Shown piece by piece: positions 41,525 through 49,765 of a stretch of DNA of 64,000 bases. Positions within the stretch are counted from its first letter, which is position 1; each line of letters opens with the position of its first letter. Origin of the DNA: Actinomycetota bacterium. Its GTDB lineage: Bacteria; Actinomycetota; Acidimicrobiia; IMCC26256; PALSA-610. The position numbers were made by a program, and so were the translations under genes. The stretch is taken from positions 387 through 64,386 of the forward strand of contig PLBO01000082.1 of assembly GCA_003134555.1 (NCBI GenBank), in the 5' to 3' direction. A model generated the notes under the pieces. The model was not told where the DNA came from and searched no databases. It saw only the letters and a list, made by a program, of their open reading frames with translations.

Positions 41525-42482
41525 CACCGCGGGCGCGGCCGCGATCGCCAAGTCCCCTAGGAATCGGCCGCGCTTTACCGAGTTCTTTCAGGCGGATGAC
41601 TTCGTCATCGAGGCCGGTTCGGAGTACATCAGTGGTCTCAGCGACGAGGAACGGAGTAAACACGTCGCAGACCTGGCGCGACGGTGCGCCTCGGCCAGGT
41701 ATATCGAGCTGGACGAAGGAACTGACGGTATCGTCCGCGTCAGCGATGGAACCGAGGTCCGGCTTCGCAGCTTCAGCGATCTCCTCGAGTTCTGGTCCCG
41801 GCGAAGCTCGCCGTCGTACCTCGATATCACCGGACTTACGCATCGAGTGTGGCCCTCGCTACTTCGCGCTGCTCTTATCGCCGACCACGACGTTCGCGTT
41901 GTGTACGTGGAGCCGTTGCGTTACCGCTTCAACACCATTCGTACCGAGGGCGAGCTGTTCGATCTCTCCGTTCGGTTCGAGGGAATCGGCCCTCTTCCCG
42001 GCTTTCTCTCGCTTGCCGAACCCGCAGAGGAGTCGGTGCTCCTCGTTCCTCTACTCGGCTTCGAGGGCCAGAGGCTGTCGATGGTTCTGAACCAAGTCCA
42101 AGTGCCTCGGGACCGCATCGTGCCCGTGATTGGAGTGCCGGGGTTTCAGCCAGAGTTCGTCTTCTATGCGTACCAAGGCAACCGCCTGCCTCTCGAGGAG
42201 ACGCTCGCGTGGCAGTCAGTTCAGTTCGCCGCTGCGAATTGCCCTTTCAGTTTGTTCTATACGCTGGCCACAATCGCAGCGGAAAACCCGGATGCCTTTC
42301 TTAAGATTGCGCCCGTGGGCACCAAGCCGCACGGACTCGGTGCTGTCCTGTTCGCCCTCTCGGAACCTGAACGAGTCGAACTGGTCTACGACCATCCAAT
42401 ACGCCGTGAAGGGCGCACCGCCGGCGCGGCACGGCTCTTGGTGTATCACGTCCGTGGGCTTCGTCCTCTGCTTCAACTATGA
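41511..42482 (+). CDS. Unknown protein of the PRTase/ATPase operon
   Basis: This 323-residue protein has no confident family. It alternates hydrophobic strands and helices in its middle (SPSYLDITGLTHRVW, HDVRVVYVEPLRYRF, SVLLVPLLGFEGQRLS), which suggests a Rossmann-like alpha/beta core. No Walker or nuclease motif is visible. Its GTG start overlaps the ATPase by 14 bp, and its stop overlaps the methyltransferase ATG (ATGA). Fixed position between ATPase and methyltransferase suggests an obligate system component. Confidence 0.7.
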   Translation: MAVADTAGAAAIAKSPRNRPRFTEFFQADDFVIEAGSEYISGLSDEERSKHVADLARRCASARYIELDEGTDGIVRVSDGTEVRLRSFSDLLEFWSRRSSPSYLDITGLTHRVWPSLLRAALIADHDVRVVYVEPLRYRFNTIRTEGELFDLSVRFEGIGPLPGFLSLAEPAEESVLLVPLLGFEGQRLSMVLNQVQVPRDRIVPVIGVPGFQPEFVFYAYQGNRLPLEETLAWQSVQFAAANCPFSLFYTLATIAAENPDAFLKIAPVGTKPHGLGAVLFALSEPERVELVYDHPIRREGRTAGAARLLVYHVRGLRPLLQL

Positions 42483-43615
42483 CGCGACGTCTTGATCCGT
42501 TCTTTACGCCTCCCGAGGTCGCTAAGGCGCTGGTCGACTCGTTGTCTGCCAACTCGCCAGCGGTCGTATTGGATCCTGCGGCCGGCGACGGCGCATTGCT
42601 TGTCGCCGCAGAGAAGCGCTGGCCAACGGCGACGTTCATCGCTCTCGACATCGATCCGTCACACGTGCGCTTGCTGCGGGCGACGCATCCCGACTGGCTC
42701 GTTGGGCGTTGCGACTTCTTGTCACCGAGATCGCGAGCATCTTGCCACGCGTTGCGGACGGTGCTCGGCAGCATCGATCTGGCGATTCTGAATCCGCCTT
42801 ACTCCGCGCGCGGCGCGAAGACCTGGCCCATCGTCTTGGGTGCCGAGGAACTGCGATGCGGCCGCGCGATGGCGTTCGTCGGGACAGTCTTGGGAGTACT
42901 CGAAGAGAATGCCGAAGTTGCAGCGCTCGTCCCGTCAAGTTCACTGACTAGCCGGAAGGACGCTGCTTCGTGGCAAGCGATTCAGCAACTTGTCTCGGTG
43001 GAGAAGACGGGCGACTTTCCGCGAGGAACCTTCGACCGAGGCACCGCAAGTACGGCGGCTGTGCGGTTCACGAGACCGGGATGTGGTGTGCGCGTCGCTC
43101 CCACGACCAGTCGCAGACCGAAGTCGCAGCGATTAGCCGTGACCGTCCGGCGCGGACACACGCCGCTGCACACAGTTTCTAAGGCTCGCAAGCGAACGGG
43201 CGACCGTAACCACCCGCTGGTTCACTCGACGGCCCTTGTGGCCCACCGCGTGCTACGGGCGGGTCTTCGGCCATCACCGGCCGGCGCGCTGCCGACGCTG
43301 CGCGGTCCCGCCGTCCTTCTTCCACGAGTCGGCAAGCCGATGCCGGAGAAGTTCGCGACGTGGGGCCGTGGCTCGGTGGTGCTCTCGGATTGTGTATTCG
43401 GGATCGAATGCGACTCATCGGCAGAAATGCATCGGACGCTGGACCTGCTGCTTCGGAACTGGCGCCGGGTTAGAAATTCGTACGTGGGCTCGTGCGCGCC
43501 GTATCTGACGGTTGCTGCGCTCATCGGGCTTCTCGAGGAACTCGGCGTGACGGCATCCTGGGAAGGCGCACAGGCGTGGAGACGTGCGGCCAGCATCGGA
43601 ATCGAGGCGGGGTGA
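42479..43615 (+). CDS. N6-adenine-type DNA methyltransferase
   Basis: This 378-residue enzyme has SAM motif I VVLDPAAGDGALL (about residues 29-41), an acidic motif II around ALDIDP, and the catalytic NPPY in LAILNPPYSARGA (105-108). These are the gamma-class order of N6-adenine methylases. The middle (PTTSRRPKSQRLAVTVRRG) is basic and could contact DNA. It overlaps both neighbours by four bases. Within this operon it may mark self DNA or modify a target; no separate specificity subunit is present. Confidence 0.85.
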   Translation: MTRRLDPFFTPPEVAKALVDSLSANSPAVVLDPAAGDGALLVAAEKRWPTATFIALDIDPSHVRLLRATHPDWLVGRCDFLSPRSRASCHALRTVLGSIDLAILNPPYSARGAKTWPIVLGAEELRCGRAMAFVGTVLGVLEENAEVAALVPSSSLTSRKDAASWQAIQQLVSVEKTGDFPRGTFDRGTASTAAVRFTRPGCGVRVAPTTSRRPKSQRLAVTVRRGHTPLHTVSKARKRTGDRNHPLVHSTALVAHRVLRAGLRPSPAGALPTLRGPAVLLPRVGKPMPEKFATWGRGSVVLSDCVFGIECDSSAEMHRTLDLLLRNWRRVRNSYVGSCAPYLTVAALIGLLEELGVTASWEGAQAWRRAASIGIEAG

Positions 43616-44049
43616 CAGCAGAGGTGCGCATCGAGGTTCTGGACGACCAGCTACCGCTTCCGCGCTACGCGCACGAAGGCGACGCTGGTCTCGACCTCTT
43701 CGCGCGGGTTGACGTGGTTCTTGAACCTTCGGCTCGGACCGTGGTCCCAACCGGAATCGCCTTGCAGTTGCCGGAGGGTCACGTTGGCCTGATCTGCCCG
43801 CGAAGCGGCCTCGCCGCAAAGCATGGCATAACCGTCGCGAACAGCCCGGGGGTCGTTGACGCCAGCTACCGTGGCGAGATCGTTGTTGTGCTCGCGAATC
43901 TGGACCCAGACCGGGTGTATCACGTCTATCGCGGGGACCGGATCGCTCAGCTGCTCGTCCAACCAACAGTCCGTGTCCACCTGGAGATCGTCGATCACCT
44001 CGCTCCTTCGGGCAGAGGCGAGGCTGGTCTCGGCGAATCCGGCCGATGA
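43612..44049 (+). CDS. dut: dUTP diphosphatase (trimeric dUTPase)
   Basis: This 145-residue protein shows all five dUTPase motifs: HEGDAGLDLFA, PRSGLAAKHGI, GVVDASYRGEIVVVLAN with the catalytic Asp, RIAQLLVQP, and the Gly-rich C-terminal arm (GRGEAGLGESG). It hydrolyses dUTP to dUMP. The GTG start overlaps the methyltransferase stop (GTGA), making it the fifth gene of the operon rather than a stray housekeeping copy. In phage conflict, dUTPase can alter nucleotide pools or trigger or suppress defence. Confidence 0.92.
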   Translation: MTAEVRIEVLDDQLPLPRYAHEGDAGLDLFARVDVVLEPSARTVVPTGIALQLPEGHVGLICPRSGLAAKHGITVANSPGVVDASYRGEIVVVLANLDPDRVYHVYRGDRIAQLLVQPTVRVHLEIVDHLAPSGRGEAGLGESGR

Positions 44050-44450
44050 GCACCGCGCTTGGTTCCACGACAACCTGACCGAGCGCCCCGCGAATTCGAA
44101 ACGCGGACCCTTTAGCTTTTCAACAATTGTCGCGTCGAACCAATGCATAAGTAAAGGCCCTACCAGCTCTTGTCCACAACGCCCGCCATCGCTGCCTGCC
44201 CACCACCGCTCGCACTTCTGCGCGTTTCAACGGATCGAATCGCCCAGCTTCCGCACACCGCCGAACTCTGCGCGACACGCTGAATCTCGCCGACAGCTCG
44301 GACGAGCACTGAAAGTTCACCCTGGTGGACGACTAGGACGCGTGACCCATCATTGATCTCGAACAGATACGTAGAACAGTGTTGTAAATCTCACGATATG
44401 CAAAGCTTGTCGTCGGCGCGACAATGATGACGTAAACGGAGATAGCCATC
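44050..44450. other. 401-bp gap after the dUTPase
   Basis: No gene with supporting expression signals is visible. The stretch is lower in GC than the flanking chromosome and contains TTTTCAACAATTG near its start. A 66-residue minus-strand frame (44120-44320) has no ribosome binding site and no domain. Confidence 0.4.
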
Positions 44451-44729
44451 ATGATTACAGTTGGAGATAAGAAATCGACCCTTGAGCTCGTGCAAATCGT
44501 TGCGGGCGTTGGGTCCTTACCGGAAGGAGATCGGGAGATCTCTGACGCGCTAGACACGGCACAGTGGGAGCCGAGCGGCTCGTACTTCTGCGAGTTTCAG
44601 GACGAAGGCGCATGCGACAGCGGCACCGTTTGCTGGGGAACCAGCGACGAGTACGAACCAAAGTTCTGCACGAAGCACTTTTTCATGCAAGGCACCGGCT
44701 ACGAGTTCGTCGAAGTCCGAACGGGCTAG
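44451..44729 (+). CDS. Small cysteine-containing protein
   Basis: This 92-residue protein has four cysteines and a histidine (C47, C55, C61, C73, H76) in its C-terminal half that could bind a metal, though spacing fits no standard ribbon. The N-terminus (MITVGDKKSTLELVQIVAG) is helical. GGAG precedes the ATG at 44451. It lies between the five-gene operon and the first HTH remnant. Unknown function. Confidence 0.55.
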   Translation: MITVGDKKSTLELVQIVAGVGSLPEGDREISDALDTAQWEPSGSYFCEFQDEGACDSGTVCWGTSDEYEPKFCTKHFFMQGTGYEFVEVRTG

Positions 44730-44737
44730 TCCCACGA

Positions 44738-44895
44738 ACCCGTCGCCGTATCCACACTCCACGTCGGCGGAAGGCTTGGCGAACCGCCTCACCATCGACC
44801 CCCGAAGTGTCGACCAACCTTGGCAAGCGACCAGCCGGGTTCGTAAAGACCGCAAGCTTTGTCGAGGTGGCCTCGGCAAGGAGCCAGAGCGTCGT
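44738..44895 (-). pseudogene. HTH-gene remnant, copy C
   Basis: The minus strand reads HLDKACGLYEPGWSLAKVGRHFG, then an extra C in a run of five (44798-44803) shifts the frame into VDGEAVRQAFRRRGV. It aligns with the C-terminal half of the intact HTH gene at 50637-51053 and with copy B at 48851. The extra base relative to copy B's run of four makes the decay direct to see. Confidence 0.75.
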
Positions 44896-45132
44896 AATGG
44901 TCGGGCTGCTCTTGCCTCGCCCAATCAGTGATACATAGGTGCGGTGGCGGGAGCAGGAGAAAGACAGCTCCGGCGTTGTCTGTCGGAACGCGAACGCCTG
45001 CGAGGGGCCACTTCGGTACCGAGTCCAGGGCGCCGTTGCCTCATCCTCGAAGACCTCGACGTCAAGCCGAGTGCGATCGTTCGCCGGGTCGATTTGGCAA
45101 CGAGGCCAACACGAGAAGCGAGAGGAGGGGAA

Positions 45133-45609
45133 ATGAGGACACGGTCAATCGTTCCGGGCGTGCACTACGCGTACGGAGCCATCGGTCAGGGGCAGTATCG
45201 CCATCGTGTAGCTGCCGTCGAAGTCGCCGATCGGTTGCAGACCGTCGAGGTGTCGGGCAAGCGGAAGAAGGTGAAGGTCAAGATGGTGAAGGTGACGTAC
45301 ATGAATAGCGTTACCGGTGACCGGGAGACCGACCTGCACCGCCAACCCTATGAAGCGGAGTGGGTTCTTCCGCGCAGGCTCTCTTGCATCTGGGAGGAAC
45401 TCATCAGGATCCGGGATGAGCGGAACGCTCGTTGGCAGGCCAAAGCCGACGCTTCACTCAACCTCTACGTAGCGCTTCGCAAACGAATCGGCGCTGACGG
45501 CATGAGCGCCGTTCCCGACGATCATCGGGAGGGAGTCGTGGTGCACTTGTCCCTCGATAGTGCCAACAAGCTGCTTGCGATCATCGAGACGGGGACGGAG
45601 GAATCATGA
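45133..45609 (+). CDS. Hypothetical protein with basic N-terminal half
   Basis: This 158-residue protein starts behind an excellent GAGGAGGGG. A lysine-rich strand (SGKRKKVKVKMVKVTYMN) and a helical middle (WEELIRIRDERNARWQAKADASLNLYVALRKRIG) are visible. No family is recognised. It is the first gene of the cassette between HTH copies C and B and is followed 91 bp later by a PD-(D/E)XK protein. Confidence 0.6.
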   Translation: MRTRSIVPGVHYAYGAIGQGQYRHRVAAVEVADRLQTVEVSGKRKKVKVKMVKVTYMNSVTGDRETDLHRQPYEAEWVLPRRLSCIWEELIRIRDERNARWQAKADASLNLYVALRKRIGADGMSAVPDDHREGVVVHLSLDSANKLLAIIETGTEES

Positions 45610-45700
45610 AGGCGCTGGGATAGCTCGTTCGAAGAACCTCTCCAGCTAACGAGACATCGCTTGTAGAGACATGCCGCGATAGCCGCTACGTTGTCTGTCC

Positions 45701-46681
45701 GTGGCGGAGGCGGTGCCGTTGATGCTCAGCGGTCGTCGAATCGAAACGGCGTTCGATCTTCTCGGACGCAAGGAAAACGACGTCACGTTCAGCATGGGAT
45801 GGGCGCTCGCGGCATCGCCACGGTTCCTCTCACGGTTCCTACGCGAAGTGTTTGCGTCGGAGGTGGGCGCGCCGGTCGGCATCTCATTGCAGGCAAGCGG
45901 CGCTGACCATGGATACACCGACATCGAAGTATCTACGGAGAATGCGCACCTGATCGTTGAGGCCAAGCGAGGATGGGTGCTTCCCACCGAGAAGCAACTC
46001 TCGAGGTATGCGGGACGCTTCACGGCAGGGCTACAAGGCCGACTGCTCGCCGTGACCGAGTGCTCGCCGGTCTACGCGTCACTGCACCTATCGAAGTCTG
46101 TGCGCGACGTGAAGGTTCAACACCGTTCATGGCAGCAAGTCGAGACCGACGTCGCCAACGCTCTCGCCGGTGGTGGAACGCACGAGAAGCGACTGTTGCG
46201 CGACTTTCGCCGCTATCTGCGAGGGGTGATGACAATGCAGGACGTAACGAGCAACTGGACCTACGTCGTATCGGTTGGCGGAACGCCGGCAGGTTGGGAC
46301 ATCTCCTTCCGAGACGTCATCCTGAAGTACGGCAAGTACTTCCACGCTTACGGTCGCGGTGGGGGCTGGCCGAAGACGCCGCCAACCTACATCGCGTTCC
46401 GGTGGGACGGACGACTGAGGCAGATACACCACGTTGATACTTACGAGATCGTCGAGGACCTTCATCCGCTCTTCCCGGAGATCCCATCAACGGGACACAC
46501 GGACATCGTCTATACGCTCGGACCACCGATGGTTCCCGATCACGTCGTGGTGAATGGTGCGAACTATCGAGCATCTCGATTTTGGGTCGCGCTCGACCTA
46601 CTGCTGACCTGCTCAACGATCAAGGAAGCGCATGAGAGAACGAAGCTTCGGCAGCACGGCACGCTCGCCGAGCCGGCGTAG
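45701..46681 (+). CDS. PD-(D/E)XK nuclease-like protein
   Basis: This 326-residue protein has the nuclease core GYTDIEVSTENAHLIVEAKRGW (Asp74, Glu87, Lys89) with a preceding helix (FSMGWALAASPRFLSRFLREVF). This is the order expected of restriction-type PD-(D/E)XK enzymes. The C-terminal half (VGGTPAGWDISFRDVILKYGKYFHAYG) is a separate domain of unknown role. The start is a GTG at 45701, with an in-frame ATG at 45722 as alternative. It is likely a DNA-targeting defence or restriction component. Confidence 0.7.
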   Translation: MAEAVPLMLSGRRIETAFDLLGRKENDVTFSMGWALAASPRFLSRFLREVFASEVGAPVGISLQASGADHGYTDIEVSTENAHLIVEAKRGWVLPTEKQLSRYAGRFTAGLQGRLLAVTECSPVYASLHLSKSVRDVKVQHRSWQQVETDVANALAGGGTHEKRLLRDFRRYLRGVMTMQDVTSNWTYVVSVGGTPAGWDISFRDVILKYGKYFHAYGRGGGWPKTPPTYIAFRWDGRLRQIHHVDTYEIVEDLHPLFPEIPSTGHTDIVYTLGPPMVPDHVVVNGANYRASRFWVALDLLLTCSTIKEAHERTKLRQHGTLAEPA

Positions 46682-46796
46682 GCGGATCCGCGCGGTGCAT
46701 CGCTCCGGGCCGGATGCGATGAAGCTGGCGTATGCCTTGCTTGAGCTTGCGGCGCAGATGACGCCGGAAGAGTGTGAAGTGGACCCTGACGAATGA
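46632..46796 (+). CDS. Small protein overlapping the nuclease gene end
   Basis: This 54-residue protein begins ATGAGAGAACGAAGC behind AAGGAA and overlaps the PD-(D/E)XK gene by 50 bp. Its core, RIRAVHRSGPDAMKLAYALL, aligns without gaps to the small basic protein at 29257 (14 of 26 identical, by eye). That recurrence argues it is real. The role is unknown. Confidence 0.6.
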   Translation: MRERSFGSTARSPSRRRRIRAVHRSGPDAMKLAYALLELAAQMTPEECEVDPDE

Positions 46797-46913
46797 ATAG
46801 CAAGCCCCGGGCGATCTCGGTTCATGCGCGGTCAGATAACGGCGCCTTTGTCCAAAATATGGTAATATGGCTGTAATATTAAAGAGTAGGTAGAGGCGCG
46901 GCGGATTCTCTTT

Positions 46914-48854
46914 ATGGATGTAAACCAAGCAAAACTGAAGCTAGTAAGTGCCCGAGTTACTGACTATGGGTGCTTTCACGATTCCGATGAGGTTCCGATC
47001 GAGGATGTGACCGCGCTAATTGCCGAGAATGAGAACGGCAAATCGACGTTCCTGCGTGCCCTTGCGTGGTGGGAGAATCAGGAGACCCAGTTCGACGAAG
47101 AGGATCGATGGGACAAGGCGGACCCGAAGGCGACTCTCGACTTAGTTGCCTTGACTTTCGAGACAACGAAAGCCTCGCGGACGGCTCTGAATGAAGCGGG
47201 TGTAGGCAAACCGCCTGTTCGCGTTCGCATAACTCGCGACAGCGAGGGTGACTACCGGGTCGAAGACGCCGATTCACGCGAGCTAGTCGTGCCGCAGCGC
47301 GGGCAAGAGAAGTTTGATGTAAGTCGAGACGACCTCGTCAATGCGCTACGGGAGCGAACGGAGACGCCCGAAGCACTAGGTATCGCTGATGAACTAGAAA
47401 ATGCGCAGCTCGGCAGCGGGATAGCTGAGGGTCTCATTCCGCGAATCATTGAAACCGTCATCCCGGTGTTGGATGAGCCCAATCAAGTGAGCCTGCGTGC
47501 CCTCGTGCACGAGCTGGAAGTTGCTATCGCGGAACCCGGCGCTACCACGGATCCGCCTTCGGCGATTGACGTCCTGGATCCCTTCATACCTCAGATCCTC
47601 TACTTCGACGAGACGGTTGACTTCGTTCAGGACTCGGTGACTTACGCTGAGGTCACAGCGGACCCGTCTCGTCATCGGACGATGGTCAACCTTGCCACGA
47701 TGGCCGGAGTGGATCTCATCGCAGTATCCGCGGAGACCGCACACAGTCGCCAACGCTCTTCGCGCCGGGCTGAAGCCACGCTGTCGAACGGGTTCAGCAA
47801 ATATTGGCAAGGTGATCCCGTGAAGGTGTTCATTCAATTAGACGAATCACAGATGACCCTGAGCATTGAACACAAGGGCCGCGAGCAACGACCGTCTCGT
47901 CGAAGTAGTGGTCTGAAGTGGCAACTCGGCTTCTTTGTAAATTTTCGCGCTGAAGTTCAAGGTGACCTCTCTGGCGCGGTCCTTCTTCTCGACGAGCCTG
48001 GCCTGCATCTGCATATCAAGCAGCAGCCGAAACTTCTGGAACTCTTCGATGACCTCGCTGCTGACGGCTGCCGCATCATTTACGCGACGCACCTTCCGCA
48101 GATGCTTGCCCCCGACAAGCCACATCGCTACCGGCCCCTCATCGCTGACCCTAAGGCAAAGGACGCCACGAAGGTTGTGCCGAATATCATGGCGCTGCCT
48201 TCGAAGTCCGACGTGATGCAACCTGTGCGACAGGTTCTCGGCATGGGTATTGCGGATGCGATCGGTCTCGGTGGACGCAATGTGATCGCAGAGGGCTGGG
48301 CCGAGCGGTACGTGCTTCTAGCGATGAGCGATGTCTGTCGAGCCACTCAGCGCAACGCGCTGCAGCCTACGACTACCGTCCTGCCTGCCGGCGGTTCGGG
48401 CAAGAAGTTCGTGCCTCTGGCTGCTATGGCAGTGGCGGAGAAGACCAAAGCGGTCGCGCTTGTCGATGACGACAAGGCGGGAAATGCAACTGTCCGCGAA
48501 CTTGACAAGGCTTTGCCGGGCGCGATCGTCACGGTGCGTACGCACGAGGAGGACGCGCCGACGAATCGGGAACTAGAGGACTTGTTCGACCCCAAACTCT
48601 TCCTCGACCTCGTCAACGCTTCCCATAGCAGCGTGTCGGGCTACAAGGCGATCAAAATGGCGCAGATCGACCCCCACGCGCCCATCTGCGATGAGGTTCA
48701 ACGACTGTTCACAGCCACCGGTTTGGGCGACTTCCAAAAGCTTCGTCCCGCTATGGAGCTGGGAAAGCGACTCGAACTAAACGAGCTTCCGGACGACAAG
48801 ACGCTCGACGCGTTTTCGGCGTTGTTCAGGCGACTCAACGAGGCGCTTGCCTAG
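46914..48854 (+). CDS. OLD-family ATPase/TOPRIM nuclease
   Basis: This 646-residue protein combines an N-terminal ABC-type ATPase with a C-terminal TOPRIM nuclease. Walker A is ENENGKST (38-45) and Walker B is AVLLLDEPGLHLH. RNVIAEGWAERYVLLAM supplies the TOPRIM glutamate, and VALVDDDKAGNA the DxD. This is the class 1 OLD layout, shared with Gabija GajA. No GajB-type UvrD helicase is adjacent, so it is a stand-alone OLD. An AT-rich promoter-like stretch (TTGTCC at 46848, TAATAT at 46874) precedes it. OLD nucleases act in anti-phage defence. Confidence 0.87.
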   Translation: MDVNQAKLKLVSARVTDYGCFHDSDEVPIEDVTALIAENENGKSTFLRALAWWENQETQFDEEDRWDKADPKATLDLVALTFETTKASRTALNEAGVGKPPVRVRITRDSEGDYRVEDADSRELVVPQRGQEKFDVSRDDLVNALRERTETPEALGIADELENAQLGSGIAEGLIPRIIETVIPVLDEPNQVSLRALVHELEVAIAEPGATTDPPSAIDVLDPFIPQILYFDETVDFVQDSVTYAEVTADPSRHRTMVNLATMAGVDLIAVSAETAHSRQRSSRRAEATLSNGFSKYWQGDPVKVFIQLDESQMTLSIEHKGREQRPSRRSSGLKWQLGFFVNFRAEVQGDLSGAVLLLDEPGLHLHIKQQPKLLELFDDLAADGCRIIYATHLPQMLAPDKPHRYRPLIADPKAKDATKVVPNIMALPSKSDVMQPVRQVLGMGIADAIGLGGRNVIAEGWAERYVLLAMSDVCRATQRNALQPTTTVLPAGGSGKKFVPLAAMAVAEKTKAVALVDDDKAGNATVRELDKALPGAIVTVRTHEEDAPTNRELEDLFDPKLFLDLVNASHSSVSGYKAIKMAQIDPHAPICDEVQRLFTATGLGDFQKLRPAMELGKRLELNELPDDKTLDAFSALFRRLNEALA

Positions 48855-49006
48855 TCGCGTGGGCGACGTTTCGTCGATACTCCCGCCTTCCGAAACGCTT
48901 GCCGTACCGCCTCACCATCGACCCCGAAGTGTTGACCGAGTTTGGCGAGGGACCCGCCGGACCCATACAGACGGCTACCTGCGTCGAGGTGCTCGAAGAG
49001 AACAAG
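48851..49006 (-). pseudogene. HTH-gene remnant, copy B
   Basis: The minus strand reads LFEHLDAGSRLYGSGGSLAK, then LGQHFGVDGEAVRQAFRKAG and a stop that abuts the OLD stop codon. It is the C-terminal half of the HTH protein encoded intact at 50637-51053. A 31-bp exact match (48924-48954 to 50710-50740) links the two. The N-terminal half is lost. Confidence 0.8.
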
Positions 49007-49019
49007 CAGGGTGCTGTCA

Positions 49020-49608
49020 TCAGGACGCAGAGAGCGGCTCGCTATAGAGCATGTCGGCGGCGCCTCGAGGCGAGAAGGCCTCTGCGAAGGCCCTGTCTTT
49101 CGGTATCCAGACCTGGTGCCACTTGCGGATGTGCTCGTCGAGCGCAGCTGGTTCCCAATCCTTGTTGCGGCGATCTCGTTCGATACCTCGTTGAGCTGCC
49201 TCTTCCAAGAGGCAATCGATCCAGATGCTCAGGTCGACGTAGTCAGTGATGGAGGGTTGGACAAGACGGACGCCCTCGATGATCACGAGGGGACGCGCTG
49301 GTTCGTCGATGAAGCCAGCAAGCGCGTCCGTGTGCCAGTCATACCATTGGTAGTGCAAGGGCTTGCCCTGTTTCGCGCTTCGCACGACGTCGACAAAACG
49401 TTGCCAGTCGTAGCCGCCGTTCATGCCCTCGCCCTCGCCACGGTTGCGTGAGGAAGTTGTCAAGCTGCACGAGGGTGGAGTTCGGATAGTGGTCCTTGAT
49501 GCGGTCGGCGAGGGTGGTCTTGCCTGAACCACCGAAACCTGACACGGCCACCACAGTGGGCGGGTTTGCAAGCAGCTGGTCGACTCGTGTGGCGAGCTCT
49601 TCAAACAT
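49020..49608 (-). pseudogene. Uridine-kinase-like P-loop kinase, frameshifted
   Basis: The N-terminal frame from 49608 has Walker A VVAVSGFGGSGKTTLADRI and VQLDNFL. Near 49440 the coding continues in another frame as RGEGEGMNGGYDWQRFVDVV ... RPLVIIEGVRLVQPSI ... DLSIWIDCLLEEAAQRGIERD. Together they make a full uridine-kinase/phosphoribulokinase-like protein of about 195 residues interrupted by one shift. A single-base indel (true decay or sequencing error) explains it. Confidence 0.75.
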
Positions 49609-49765
49609 CTATTGAACCTTCAGTTCCTTATTCGGCGATTCAGCCTTCTGTTGTACTATGACTGTCCCGAAGGCGACGCAAGTAGTCCGATCTCGAGTAC
49701 GATTTGAAGCGCGCAGGCGACTGTTAGACCTTTCAGTCTCACGTGTAGAGACCTATACTGAGCTC

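Noticed and set aside
43651..44148. A 165-codon minus-strand frame over the dUTPase
   Set aside because: Antisense to a gene with five conserved motifs, with no RBS.
46914..48854. Gabija system
   Set aside because: The OLD protein fits GajA, but no GajB helicase gene is next to it.
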